Assembly (NCBI RefSeq): GCF_027941775.1
Contig: NZ_CP115917.1
Location: 2,337,001 to 2,401,000 of the forward strand
Length of the DNA: 64,000 bases
From: Tenacibaculum pacificus
GTDB lineage: Bacteria > Bacteroidota > Bacteroidia > Flavobacteriales > Flavobacteriaceae
Direction: 5' to 3'
A model generated the notes under the pieces. That model saw only the letters and a list, made by a program, of their open reading frames with translations, made no database searches and was not told the origin of the DNA. Shown here piece after piece: positions 8,421 through 16,305 of this stretch. How positions within the stretch are numbered: position 1 is the stretch's first letter; each line of letters opens with the position of its first letter. Made by a program: the position numbers and the translations under genes.

Positions 8421-9677
8421 CTATAAACCGAAACTTTCTTTTATTTTATCTACGTGATCTAATTTTTCCCAAGTAAATGTTTCTACTTCTTCAGATACAG
8501 TTTCACCCATTGGATTTGTAAAAGTAACTGTTTTAATTTCTGATTTTCTACCCATATGCCCGTAAGCAGCAGTTTCAGAATAAATAGGAGCTCTTAACTT
8601 CAAACGTTTTTCAATAAAATAAGGACGCATATCAAAAATAGTTTCTACTATTTTACTGATTTCTCCATCTGTTTTATCAATAGTTGAAGTTCCGTAAGTT
8701 TCAACATTAATACTAGTAGGTTTTGCAACTCCAATAGCATATGAAACTTGTACTAAAACTTCTTTACATAATCCTGAAGCTACTAAATTTTTAGCAATAT
8801 GACGTGTTGCATATGCTCCAGAACGGTCTACTTTAGAAGGATCTTTTCCTGAAAATGCTCCACCACCATGTGCTCCTTTTCCTCCGTAAGTATCAACAAT
8901 AATTTTACGACCAGTTAAACCAGTATCTCCATGAGGTCCTCCAATTACGAAAACACCTGTTGGATTAATATGATACGTTATACTATCAGTAAACAACTTT
9001 TGTAAATTAGCTGGTAATTTAGCAACAACTCTAGGAATTAAGATAGAAACAATGTCAGATTTAATTCTAGCTAACATAACTTCGTCACTTTCATCAAAAT
9101 CATCATGCTGTGTAGAAATTACAATTGCATCAATTCTTTGAGGCACATTATCATCAGAATATTCAATAGTTACTTGCGATTTAGCATCTGGACGTAAATA
9201 ATCGATATCCTTATTTTCTCTACGTAATTCAGCTAATTCAATTAATAAACGGTGCGATAACTCTAAAGCTAAAGGCATATAATTTTCCGTTTCATCAGTT
9301 GCATAACCAAACATCATTCCTTGATCTCCTGCTCCTTGATCTTCAGGATTTCCTCTTATAACACCTTGATAAATATCTGGTGATTGCTCATGAATTGCAG
9401 AAAAAACTCCACAAGAACTACCATCGAACATATATTCTCCTTTGGTATATCCAATTTTGTTAATTACATCTCTTGCAATTTTTTGAACATCTAAATATGT
9501 TTTAGATCTTACTTCACCAGCCAAAACTACTTGACCTGTAGTAACCAATGTTTCACAGGCAACTTTTGATTCTTTATCAAAAGCTAAAAAATTATCTATT
9601 AAAGCGTCAGAAATCTGATCTGCTATTTTATCTGGATGTCCCTCAGAAACACTTTCTGAAGTAAATAAATATGACAT
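8421..9677 (-). CDS. metK: S-adenosylmethionine synthetase
   Basis: This 418-residue enzyme makes S-adenosylmethionine from methionine and ATP. The family signatures are intact: [15 protein letters not shown] at the N-terminus, [12 protein letters not shown] (the first PROSITE motif) and [19 protein letters not shown] (the phosphate-binding loop). There is a modest insertion around [19 protein letters not shown] that many Bacteroidetes enzymes share. A large foldable element lies 29 nt upstream of the ATG (9707-9812), which suggests regulation of the leader RNA. A terminator separates it from the following lipoprotein gene. Confidence 0.97.
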   Translation of the reverse strand: MSYLFTSESVSEGHPDKIADQISDALIDNFLAFDKESKVACETLVTTGQVVLAGEVRSKTYLDVQKIARDVINKIGYTKGEYMFDGSSCGVFSAIHEQSPDIYQGVIRGNPEDQGAGDQGMMFGYATDETENYMPLALELSHRLLIELAELRRENKDIDYLRPDAKSQVTIEYSDDNVPQRIDAIVISTQHDDFDESDEVMLARIKSDIVSILIPRVVAKLPANLQKLFTDSITYHINPTGVFVIGGPHGDTGLTGRKIIVDTYGGKGAHGGGAFSGKDPSKVDRSGAYATRHIAKNLVASGLCKEVLVQVSYAIGVAKPTSINVETYGTSTIDKTDGEISKIVETIFDMRPYFIEKRLKLRAPIYSETAAYGHMGRKSEIKTVTFTNPMGETVSEEVETFTWEKLDHVDKIKESFGL

Positions 9678-9706
9678 AAAATTATATTTTAAAAATTAGA
9701 TAAAAA

Positions 9707-9812
9707 GGAAAAACTTGGATTGCTTGGTCGCGTAAAGGAGTAGAAAATTACTGCTTTAGCTTTTTTATTATGAACTTATGTTCAATGAGGTTGCAATCAG
9801 TCAAATTTTTCC
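9707..9812 (-). ncRNA. structured metK leader, candidate riboswitch
   Basis: The region folds as a three-way junction. The closing helix pairs 9707-9713 (GGAAAAA) with 9806-9812, 9715-9717 with 9802-9804, and 9718-9723 (GATTGC) with 9793-9798. One arm is 9733-9742 with 9749-9758 (a ten-pair helix with one G-G mismatch); the other is 9771-9775 (TGAAC) with 9780-9784. The helices are symmetric enough to form on either strand. I assign the minus strand because the element ends 29 nt before metK and lies before the trxA promoter on the plus strand. It does not match the SAM-I or SAM-II cores as I know them. A role in sensing SAM is inference only. Confidence 0.55.
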
Positions 9813-9920
9813 TCGAAAATTATGGCGCTAAGTTATTGATTATTTTACACACACAAAAACAAACAGCCAAGGAAATAGAAACTATTGATGCTATGATAAC
9901 AAAAAGTAATTTTTGTAGAA

Positions 9921-9950
9921 TTGTATTGGTAAAATATTTGATTACTTTTG
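9921..9950 (+). promoter_or_regulatory. trxA promoter
   Basis: TTG at 9921-9923, exactly 19 nt, then TACTTTTG at 9943-9950. This is a textbook Bacteroidetes promoter and predicts a leader of about 35 nt. Confidence 0.7.
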
Positions 9951-9992
9951 TAGTGTAGAAACAAGACTATAACTTAATTAAAACATAAAATT

Positions 9993-10310
9993 ATGGCATT
10001 AGAAATTACAGATGCAAACTTTGAAGAGTTAGTATTAAAATCAGACAAACCAGTATTAGTTGATTTTTGGGCAGCGTGGTGTGGACCTTGTAGAATGGTA
10101 GGACCTATTGTTGATGAAATTCATTCTGAATACGAAGGAAAAGCTGTTGTTGGTAAAGTTGATGTTGATAACAACCAAGAATTTGCTGCTAAATATGGTG
10201 TAAGAAATATTCCTACAGTATTAGTATTTAAAAATGGTGAAGTTGTAGACAAACAAGTTGGTGCAGCTCCTAAAAAAGCATATACTGATAAAATTGATGC
10301 TGCTTTATAA
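9993..10310 (+). CDS. trxA: thioredoxin
   Basis: This is a classical 105-residue cytosolic thioredoxin that reduces disulfides in ribonucleotide reductase, peroxiredoxins and other proteins. The active site WCGPC places the redox cysteines at C30 and C33, and the cis-proline lies in IPTVLVF. It has no signal peptide. The gene has a near-consensus promoter and a strong terminator, so it is monocistronic. The preceding plus-strand frame at 9770-9958 overlaps the metK leader element and the trxA promoter and is not a gene. Confidence 0.97.
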   Translation: MALEITDANFEELVLKSDKPVLVDFWAAWCGPCRMVGPIVDEIHSEYEGKAVVGKVDVDNNQEFAAKYGVRNIPTVLVFKNGEVVDKQVGAAPKKAYTDKIDAAL

Positions 10311-10335
10311 ATAGCACAATTATAATATATCATTG

Positions 10336-10367
10336 AAAAGGTTTGGCTAGCGTCAAACCTTTTTTTA
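10336..10367 (+). terminator. trxA terminator
   Basis: AAAGGTTTG and CAAACCTTT form the stem, followed by T-rich sequence. Confidence 0.75.
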
Positions 10368-10380
10368 TTTTAGATGCACT

Positions 10381-11304
10381 ATGATTGACCTAAATACTAC
10401 TTCTTCAGAAATAAAAAACCTTGAATTACTTGCAAAACAAGTTGTAGAAGGTTTTATTACAGGAATACACAAAAGTCCGTTTCATGGTTTTTCTGTAGAG
10501 TTTTCAGAACATAAGCTATATAATAAAGGCGAAAGTACCCGTCATATAGATTGGAAACTATTTGCTAAAACCGAAAAACTTTACATAAAAAAATACGAAG
10601 AAGAAACAAATTTAAGGTGTCATATTATTATTGATAATTCGGCATCGATGCACTACCCTATTGTTAAAAGTCAATCAATTGATAATTTAAATAAAATTGG
10701 TTTTTCGGTAGTTGCTGCTGCTTCTTTGATGGAAATATTAAAAAAACAACGAGATGCAGTCGGTTTAAGTATCTATTCTGATAGCTACGAATACTACGCT
10801 CCTGAAAAAGGAAGCGAACGTCATCGTAAAATGTTATTGAATCAATTAGATAATTTATTAGTCTCAACATCTAAGGCTACAACAGAAACTTATCAATATT
10901 TACGTGAAATAGCAGAAAACATACATCGTCGTTCTTTGATTTTTTTATTTACTGATATGCTTCAAACAACAAAAAATGAAGAAGAACTTTTTGATGCTTT
11001 AAGGCATTTAAAATTCAATAAACATGAAGTAATTTTGTTTCATACCTATGATAAAAAAACAGAATTGTTATTTGATTTTGATAATACTCCGAAAAACTTT
11101 GTAGATATTGAAACAGGAGAAGAAATAAATTTACATCCTGATAACATTCAAAAAGAATATACAGAACTCAGTAGTTTGTTTTTCAAAAACCTAAAAAACA
11201 AATGCTTACAATATAAAATTGATTATATCCCAGTAGATATTAATGAAGGATATGATAAAATATTAACAACTTATATTGTTAGCAGACAAAAAAAAATGAA
11301 ATAA
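10381..11304 (+). CDS. DUF58 (VWA-like) protein
   Basis: This 307-residue protein belongs to the DUF58 family, with the hallmark GESTRHIDWKLFAKTEKLYIKKYEEE near residues 56-82 and a von Willebrand A-like core in which IIIDNSASMHY is a MIDAS-type DxSxS motif. In many bacteria DUF58 proteins are encoded next to a MoxR AAA+ ATPase and act with it as a chaperone or metal-insertion system. Neither moxR nor the usual membrane partners are in the neighbourhood here, so this copy is orphaned. It begins 14 nt after the trxA terminator, so some read-through transcription is possible. Function is not predictable beyond the family. Confidence 0.85.
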   Translation: MIDLNTTSSEIKNLELLAKQVVEGFITGIHKSPFHGFSVEFSEHKLYNKGESTRHIDWKLFAKTEKLYIKKYEEETNLRCHIIIDNSASMHYPIVKSQSIDNLNKIGFSVVAAASLMEILKKQRDAVGLSIYSDSYEYYAPEKGSERHRKMLLNQLDNLLVSTSKATTETYQYLREIAENIHRRSLIFLFTDMLQTTKNEEELFDALRHLKFNKHEVILFHTYDKKTELLFDFDNTPKNFVDIETGEEINLHPDNIQKEYTELSSLFFKNLKNKCLQYKIDYIPVDINEGYDKILTTYIVSRQKKMK

Positions 11305-11330
11305 TTTTTTTTCATTCCATAAAAAGGTCT

Positions 11331-11338
11331 TATATTTG
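11331..11338 (+). promoter_or_regulatory. putative -7 box of the tRNA-Asp cluster
   Basis: TATATTTG lies 25 nt before the first tRNA-Asp gene. No good -33 TTG is visible. Confidence 0.5.
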
Positions 11339-11362
11339 CACTCGCTTAGAGTAATTAGCAAC

Positions 11363-11436
11363 GGTCTGGTAGTTCAGCTGGTTAGAATACCTGCCTGTCA
11401 CGCAGGGGGTCGCGGGTTCGAGTCCCGTCCAGACCG
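11363..11436 (+). tRNA. tRNA-Asp(GTC), copy 1
   Basis: This is a 74-nt cloverleaf with acceptor GGTCTGG pairing with CCAGACC, anticodon loop CTGTCAC (GTC), T loop GTTCGAGTC and discriminator G. CCA is not encoded. It is identical to the next two copies. Confidence 0.97.
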
Positions 11437-11475
11437 CTAAATTATTTTAAGTAAAAGTACAAAGCTAAAAGCAAC

Positions 11476-11549
11476 GGTCTGGTAGTTCAGCTGGTTAGAA
11501 TACCTGCCTGTCACGCAGGGGGTCGCGGGTTCGAGTCCCGTCCAGACCG
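11476..11549 (+). tRNA. tRNA-Asp(GTC), copy 2
   Basis: It is identical to copy 1 and lies exactly 113 bp after it. The 39-bp spacers share only part of their sequence, ending in AAGCAAC or AAAGCAAC before each tRNA, a possible processing context. Confidence 0.97.
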
Positions 11550-11588
11550 CAATTAGTTAAGTAAGTTAAAAGTATTGCTACAAGCAAC

Positions 11589-11662
11589 GGTCTGGTAGTT
11601 CAGCTGGTTAGAATACCTGCCTGTCACGCAGGGGGTCGCGGGTTCGAGTCCCGTCCAGACCG
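11589..11662 (+). tRNA. tRNA-Asp(GTC), copy 3
   Basis: It is identical to copies 1 and 2, again 113 bp from the previous one, and is followed at once by a terminator, which marks the end of the cluster transcript. Confidence 0.97.
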
Positions 11663-11663
11663 C

Positions 11664-11696
11664 AAAAGCTTCTCATTTATTTGAGAGGCTTTTTCT
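11664..11696 (+). terminator. tRNA-Asp cluster terminator
   Basis: AAGCTTCTCA and TGAGAGGCTT form a 10-bp stem, followed by a T-rich run. Confidence 0.8.
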
Positions 11697-11853
11697 TTTT
11701 TACAACAAATCACACCTACTCTCCTTCCTCTTTATCCAAAGTATATTTTATTCAATATATTACTTGATATCTTATCTATTTTCCAAACTCAATCATTTTG
11801 AACATTACTTCTATCATTTAATTACTCAAAAAATTCTTTGCTTACTTTTATAT

Positions 11854-12035
11854 AGCCTGTTTAAATTTCAAATAAAATATCTTTTTTAAGATATAAACGT
11901 CATTCTGAATTTATTTCAGAATCACATAAATTGAAGAAATACGGTAAATCAGGATGTGAAACTGAAATAAATTCAGTTTGACAGATTCAATTTCTCAGGC
12001 TATAAGACTCTTTTTAGATAAAATTTAAACAGGCT
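11854..12035. mobile_element. MITE-like element with 15-bp terminal inverted repeats
   Basis: AGCCTGTTTAAATTT (11854-11868) and its exact reverse complement (12021-12035) bracket 152 bp with no coding potential. Inside lies a dispersed repeat (about 11881-11996) with two palindromes, whose arms CTGAATTTATTTCAG and CTGAAATAAATTCAG are themselves complementary, so the whole element can fold into one long hairpin. I see no clear target-site duplication. The surrounding stretch 11700-12203 contains nothing else I can identify. Confidence 0.5.
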
Positions 12036-12203
12036 CTTAATAAATCCTTATTAACCATAAATAAAAATTAGATACATCTCAGTTTTAAAGTATTATTTAA
12101 TTATCGATTTTAACTTAAGCTTATTTTATTTTTCAACAAAAAAAGTTAAAAAATAAAATAAAGCACCTATATTTACACTCTTATTTAGATTAAATAAATA
12201 TAA

Positions 12204-12539
12204 ATGAATTTAAAAAGACTAATCTCACAAACAAATTCGAAAGCCATTTACCTTATTAATGAAAAGGGTAATATTATTGATTTTTATTCTGAAGAAAATC
12301 AGTCTAATAAATTAAAAGATAAAACGGCAGCTTTTAATACAGCTATTTTTAATATGAGTAACCATTTTTTAAACTCTTTTTATAATACTGAATTAAATGA
12401 GATTATATTAAAATCGAATAATCAAAACATATTATTAGTTAAATACAACAAATCAATTTTAGCTCTGTTATCTGACGATAATTTAAATTTATCATTAATA
12501 GAACTAATCTTAAAAAAAGAATTAAATAAACCACTATAA
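12204..12539 (+). CDS. small protein, possible Roadblock/LC7 fold
   Basis: This 111-residue protein is not clearly recognisable. Its pattern AIYLINEKGNIIDFY, then a helix (KTAAFNTAIFNMSNHFL), then EIILKSNNQNILLVKYNKSILALLS, has the strand-turn-strand-helix-strand-strand order of Roadblock/LC7 (MglB-like) proteins, which act as dimers and often regulate Ras-like GTPases. It is the first of three closely spaced small genes (gap 10 nt, then an 11-nt overlap), so they form an operon. No GTPase such as MglA is encoded in the window. The fold assignment is an inference from pattern only. Confidence 0.5.
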   Translation: MNLKRLISQTNSKAIYLINEKGNIIDFYSEENQSNKLKDKTAAFNTAIFNMSNHFLNSFYNTELNEIILKSNNQNILLVKYNKSILALLSDDNLNLSLIELILKKELNKPL

Positions 12540-12549
12540 AATAAATAAA

Positions 12550-12924
12550 ATGCAAAACCTTTTAGATGAATTAGTACGTAACGCGAAAGACAATATACCT
12601 GGTTATATAGCTATTAGTGTAGCTGAAATGTCTTCTGGTGAATGCCTTATTTCAAATTCAAGTGTTGCTGAATTTGATACAGCATTAGCCTCTGCCTATA
12701 ATGTAGAAATAATAAATGCAAAACGAAAAGCAATAGAAGCCTTAGGTTTAAATGAAAACTTAAGAGATATACATTTTAATTTAGATGAACAAATACATGT
12801 AATTAATATTGCTCCTTCTGGCGAATATTTTATTTATTTAGCAGTAGATTCTAAAAAAGCAAATTTAGCTCTGAGTCGAAAATTATTAAACAAATACACA
12901 AAAAGCTTAACCGATGAATTATAA
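12550..12924 (+). CDS. Roadblock/LC7-like protein
   Basis: This 124-residue protein reads as a second Roadblock/LC7-like unit. A helix (LLDELVRNAKDNI) is followed by GYIAISVAEMSSGECLISNS, a long central helix containing FDTALASAYNVEIINAKRKAIEAL, and then IHVINIAPSGEYFIYLAVD, the last two strands, and a final helix. The pattern of a surface-exposed central helix between two beta hairpins fits the family. It sits between two other small genes in one operon, overlapping the third by 11 nt. Bacterial Roadblock proteins commonly control motility or polarity GTPases, but a partner is not visible here. Confidence 0.6.
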   Translation: MQNLLDELVRNAKDNIPGYIAISVAEMSSGECLISNSSVAEFDTALASAYNVEIINAKRKAIEALGLNENLRDIHFNLDEQIHVINIAPSGEYFIYLAVDSKKANLALSRKLLNKYTKSLTDEL

Positions 12925-13156
12925 TCAACTAATTTTAAAGGAGCGTAATTTTGATAATGAATTTATCACATTTATCAATTCATATCAAAATTTATATCAA
13001 AATGAAATACTTAAAAATACTCCTTATCAGACTGAAGAAAAAAATAATCATCCAAATTTAAAAAAACGTAAACTTAAAGAAACGTTAGAAGATTTCTTTT
13101 TTGCTCCAAAATATAATAATGTTTTAGATTTACTAAAACTAAGTAATTCTAATTAA
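12914..13156 (+). CDS. small protein, unknown function
   Basis: I do not recognise this 80-residue basic protein. It is Asn- and Lys-rich, mostly helical by composition, with the cluster LKKRKLKETLEDFFFAP near the middle. Its start overlaps the end of the preceding Roadblock-like gene by 11 nt, which suggests translational coupling and that its product works with the two upstream proteins. A good terminator follows it. Confidence 0.5.
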   Translation: MNYNQLILKERNFDNEFITFINSYQNLYQNEILKNTPYQTEEKNNHPNLKKRKLKETLEDFFFAPKYNNVLDLLKLSNSN

Positions 13157-13164
13157 ACAATTTC

Positions 13165-13194
13165 AAAAAGCTTCTCTAAAAAGAGAAGCTTTTT
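13165..13194 (+). terminator. terminator of the Roadblock-like operon
   Basis: AAAAAGCTTCTC and GAGAAGCTTTTT form a perfect 12-bp stem. Confidence 0.8.
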
Positions 13195-13350
13195 GAGTCT
13201 ATAAATTCAACTCTTTTATTATTTTTTTTACATTTAATAATTATACTGATAACTTTCGTTCGGTTTAAAAGAAATAAATACGTATTAAAATTCACTACTA
13301 CACTCAAAATATTCTTTTAAAAAATAACATTTTAAAATACCTGATATATA

Positions 13351-13381
13351 TTGTATAAAAAATGCATTTACGATATCTTTG
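13351..13381 (+). promoter_or_regulatory. thrS promoter
   Basis: TTG at 13351-13353, 20 nt, then TATCTTTG at 13374-13381. The predicted transcript starts near 13388, downstream of the in-frame ATG at 13362, so that ATG cannot be the thrS start. Confidence 0.65.
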
Positions 13382-13390
13382 TAGTTCTAA

Positions 13391-13412
13391 AATTCCCACT
13401 TGTAAGGGAATT
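13391..13412 (+). promoter_or_regulatory. thrS leader hairpin mimicking the tRNA-Thr(UGU) anticodon arm
   Basis: AATTCCC (13391-13397) pairs perfectly with GGGAATT (13406-13412). The loop ACTTGTAA contains CUUGUAA, which is the anticodon loop of bacterial tRNA-Thr(UGU) with U33, anticodon UGU and A37. It lies 18 nt before the thrS start. In E. coli, ThrRS represses its own mRNA by binding leader hairpins that mimic the tRNA-Thr anticodon arm. The hairpin is seen; the regulatory role is inferred. Confidence 0.6.
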
Positions 13413-13430
13413 AAACATAACACATATACA

Positions 13431-15377
13431 ATGATTAAAATTACACTACCCGACGGGAGTATTAAAGAATTTGAAGTAAATAGCACATCAATGGATGTTG
13501 CCAAAAGTATAAGCGAAGGTTTTGCTAGAAATGTGATTTCTGCAAATTTTAATGGTACAACCGTTGAAACCACTACCCCACTTACCACTGATGGTTCTTT
13601 AATATTATATACTTTTAATGATAATGACGGAAAGAAAGCATTTTGGCATTCTTCTGCTCACGTATTAGCACAAGCTATTTTAACCTTTCATCCTGATGCT
13701 AAATTAACAATTGGTCCTGCAATTGATAATGGTTTTTATTATGATATCGATTTAGGAGAACGTGTTATTTCTGAAAAAGATTTTTCTGCTATTGAGAAGA
13801 AATTTTTAGAATTAGCTCGTGGAAAGCGTGAATTTAAATTGCGTTCTATCTCTAAAGCGGATGCTTTAGCTTACTATAAAGAAGCTGGAAATCAATATAA
13901 AGTAGAGTTAATTGAAAATTTAACTGACGGAGATATTACTTTTTGTGATCATAGTGATTTTACAGATTTATGTAGAGGTGGTCATGTTCCTAACACAGGA
14001 ATCATCAAAGCAATTAAGGTGATGAACGTTGCCGGTGCTTATTGGAGAGGTGATGAAAAAAACAATCAATTAACACGTATTTACGGAATTTCTTTTCCAA
14101 AACAAAAAATGCTTACCGAGTATTTAGAGTTATTAGAAGAAGCTAAAAAACGTGATCATAGAAAATTAGGAAAAGAATTAGAGCTTTTTACATTTTCACA
14201 AAAAGTTGGTGCTGGTTTACCTTTATGGTTACCTAAAGGAGCTGCACTTAGAGGTCGTTTAGAAGATTTCTTAAAGAAAGCACAAAAGAAGGCTGGATAT
14301 GAAATGGTGATGACACCTCATATTGGGCAAAAAGAATTATACGTTACTTCTGGGCATTATGAAAAATATGGTGCTGATAGTTTTCAAGCAATAAAAACTC
14401 CTAAAATGGAGGAAGAATTTTTATTGAAACCGATGAACTGTCCTCATCACTGTGAGGTTTATAATTTTAAACCACATTCATATAAAGATTTACCAAAACG
14501 TTTTGCTGAATTCGGAACAGTTTACAGATATGAACAAAGTGGTGAATTACACGGATTAACTCGTGTAAGAGGTTTTACTCAAGATGATGCACATATTTTC
14601 TGTACACCAGAACAATTAGATCAAGAATTTAAAGATGTAATTGATTTAGTACTTTATGTATTTAAATCTTTAGGTTTTAAAGATTTTACAGCTCAAGTTT
14701 CTGTTAGAGACATGAACAACCCTGATAAGTATATTGGAGATGTTAAAACATGGGAAATTGCAGAACAAGCTATTATTAATGCAGCTACCGATAAAGGCTT
14801 AGCTTTTATAGTTGAAGAAGGTGAAGCAGCATTTTATGGACCTAAATTAGACTTCATGGTGAAGGATGCTTTAGGCAGAAGTTGGCAGTTAGGAACCATT
14901 CAAGTGGACTATAACTTACCTAAAAGGTTCGAATTAACCTATAAAGGAGCCGATAATCAATTACACGAACCAGTAATGATTCACAGAGCACCTTTTGGAT
15001 CTATGGAGCGTTTTATCGCTGTGTTATTGGAGCATACAGGAGGAAATTTCCCTCTTTGGTTAACTCCTGAGCAGGTTATCTTATTGCCAATCAGTGATAA
15101 ATATGAAATATATACTAAAAAAGTTTTAACTTTGTTAGAAAATTCCGAAATTCGCGCCCTGGTAGATAGCCGAAGTGAGAAGACAGGAAGAAAGATTCGT
15201 GATGCAGAAGTGAGCAAAATTCCATTTATGGTTATTATAGGCGAAAAAGAAGAGCAAGACGGAACAGTATCTGTAAGAAAACACGGTGAAGGAGATATTG
15301 GAACATTCACTATCGCTGAATTTATTGAGTTAATACAAAACGAAGTTAACAAAACATTAGTTCCTTTTGGAAACTAA
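13431..15377 (+). CDS. thrS: threonyl-tRNA synthetase
   Basis: This is a class II aminoacyl-tRNA synthetase of 648 residues with the full bacterial layout: TGS domain ([10 protein letters not shown] onward), the second editing domain with [11 protein letters not shown] and the CRGGHVP motif, the catalytic core with NCPHHCEVY (a zinc-ligand region) and HIFCTPEQ, and the anticodon-binding domain from about residue 540. I chose ATG 13431 over the in-frame ATG 13362 because MIKITLPDG is the family's usual N-terminus and the promoter lies downstream of 13362. The gene opens the translation operon thrS-infC-rpmI-rplT, and its leader hairpin suggests autoregulation. Confidence 0.97.
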   Translation: MIKITLPDGSIKEFEVNSTSMDVAKSISEGFARNVISANFNGTTVETTTPLTTDGSLILYTFNDNDGKKAFWHSSAHVLAQAILTFHPDAKLTIGPAIDNGFYYDIDLGERVISEKDFSAIEKKFLELARGKREFKLRSISKADALAYYKEAGNQYKVELIENLTDGDITFCDHSDFTDLCRGGHVPNTGIIKAIKVMNVAGAYWRGDEKNNQLTRIYGISFPKQKMLTEYLELLEEAKKRDHRKLGKELELFTFSQKVGAGLPLWLPKGAALRGRLEDFLKKAQKKAGYEMVMTPHIGQKELYVTSGHYEKYGADSFQAIKTPKMEEEFLLKPMNCPHHCEVYNFKPHSYKDLPKRFAEFGTVYRYEQSGELHGLTRVRGFTQDDAHIFCTPEQLDQEFKDVIDLVLYVFKSLGFKDFTAQVSVRDMNNPDKYIGDVKTWEIAEQAIINAATDKGLAFIVEEGEAAFYGPKLDFMVKDALGRSWQLGTIQVDYNLPKRFELTYKGADNQLHEPVMIHRAPFGSMERFIAVLLEHTGGNFPLWLTPEQVILLPISDKYEIYTKKVLTLLENSEIRALVDSRSEKTGRKIRDAEVSKIPFMVIIGEKEEQDGTVSVRKHGEGDIGTFTIAEFIELIQNEVNKTLVPFGN

Positions 15378-15399
15378 ATAATAGTAATAACCTAAAATC

Positions 15400-15417
15400 A
15401 TGAGTCATAGCAATTAG
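15400..15417 (+). other. six-codon upstream ORF overlapping the infC start
   Basis: ATGAGTCATAGCAATTAG encodes MSHSN and overlaps the infC initiation codon out of frame. It is the only ATG close to the infC start and could compete with or feed ribosomes to it. That it is translated is not shown by the sequence alone. Confidence 0.4.
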
Positions 15418-15967
15418 AAGAAGAGGCGGACGTAGACCGCTAAGGGTAATTAAAGAAGATCAACATAGAATTAATGAAAAAATTAGATATGTTGATGAAG
15501 TTCGTCTTGTAGGCGAAAACATCGAAGTTGGTGTTTATCCTTTAGAAAAAGCCAAAGAAATGGCAATTGAACAAGAGTTAGATTTAGTTGAAATTTCACC
15601 TAAAGCAGTACCTCCTGTTTGTAAAATTATTGATTATAAAAAGTTTTTATACGAACAAAAAAAACGTGATAAAGCTTTAAAATCAAAGGCAACAAAAGTT
15701 ATTGTAAAAGAGATTCGTTTCGGACCTCAGACTGATGAGCATGATTATGAGTTTAAAAAGAAACATGCTATTAAGTTTTTACAAGACGGTGCAAAATTAA
15801 AAGCATTTGTTTTCTTCAAAGGGCGTTCAATTGTTTTTAAGGAACAAGGACAGATTTTATTATTAAAATTAGCTCAAGAATTAGAAGAATACGGTAAAGT
15901 AGAACAAATGCCAAAATTAGAAGGGAAACGTATGATTATGTTTATTGCGCCTAAAAAGGCTAAATAA
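15407..15967 (+). CDS. infC: translation initiation factor IF-3, ATA start codon
   Basis: IF-3 binds the 30S subunit, prevents premature 50S joining and rejects non-AUG start codons. The family's N-terminus is [26 protein letters not shown], encoded immediately after ATA at 15407-15409. An in-frame TGA at 15401-15403 rules out any start further upstream except GTC at 15404, and the next in-frame ATG (15560) would remove the whole N-terminal domain. The start is therefore ATA, giving 186 residues. E. coli infC starts with AUU and is autoregulated through it; the same logic probably holds here. Both IF-3 domains are present, the C-terminal one ending APKKAK. The gene follows thrS by 29 nt. Confidence 0.9.
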   Translation: MAIRRRGGRRPLRVIKEDQHRINEKIRYVDEVRLVGENIEVGVYPLEKAKEMAIEQELDLVEISPKAVPPVCKIIDYKKFLYEQKKRDKALKSKATKVIVKEIRFGPQTDEHDYEFKKKHAIKFLQDGAKLKAFVFFKGRSIVFKEQGQILLLKLAQELEEYGKVEQMPKLEGKRMIMFIAPKKAK

Positions 15968-16015
15968 ATTAAAAATCGTTCACAATATATAAGCAAGATA
16001 AACTAAAGAACAGAA

Positions 16016-16213
16016 ATGCCTAAAATTAAAACAAAATCTAGTGCCAAGAAACGTTTCAAAATAACAGGTTCTGGTAAGATAAAAAGAAAGCACGCTTTTA
16101 AAAGCCACATCTTAACAAAGAAGTCTAAAAAACGTAAACTTGCTTTAAGACATGCAACATTAGTACACAAATCTGATGTAGCAAATATTAAGCAACAATT
16201 AGTTTTAAGATAA
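16016..16213 (+). CDS. rpmI: 50S ribosomal protein L35
   Basis: This is the 65-residue L35, with the typical start [21 protein letters not shown] and a very basic composition. It lies 48 nt after infC and precedes rplT, the standard order. Start and length agree with the family. A hairpin in the following gap (16251-16285) may belong to operon control by L20. Confidence 0.96.
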   Translation: MPKIKTKSSAKKRFKITGSGKIKRKHAFKSHILTKKSKKRKLALRHATLVHKSDVANIKQQLVLR

Positions 16214-16250
16214 TTCTTTATACAGGGAATTTAATTATTAACCATGGAGT

Positions 16251-16285
16251 TAGGCTCAAATAAGTATCGAATATTCGATCGCCTA
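16251..16285 (+). promoter_or_regulatory. intercistronic hairpin before rplT
   Basis: TAGGC (16251-16255) pairs with GCCTA (16281-16285). Between them lies the perfect palindrome ATCGAATATTCGAT (16266-16279). It stands 20 nt before the rplT ATG. L20 is known to repress its own operon by binding RNA in E. coli and B. subtilis, so this is a candidate site; the function is inference. Confidence 0.35.
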
Positions 16286-16305
16286 CTACAAAAAACATTT
16301 GAATT

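Noticed and set aside
9707..9812. Naming the metK leader as SAM-I or SAM-II riboswitch
   Set aside because: Short words such as GCAACC and GCTAAA recall those classes, but the helices and junctions do not fit them as I know them.
9770..9958. 62-codon plus-strand frame before trxA
   Set aside because: It overlaps the folded metK leader and the trxA promoter, and the composition is not protein-like.
13362..13430. Upstream ATG that would extend thrS by 23 codons
   Set aside because: The thrS promoter -7 box lies at 13374-13381 and the family N-terminus starts at 13431.
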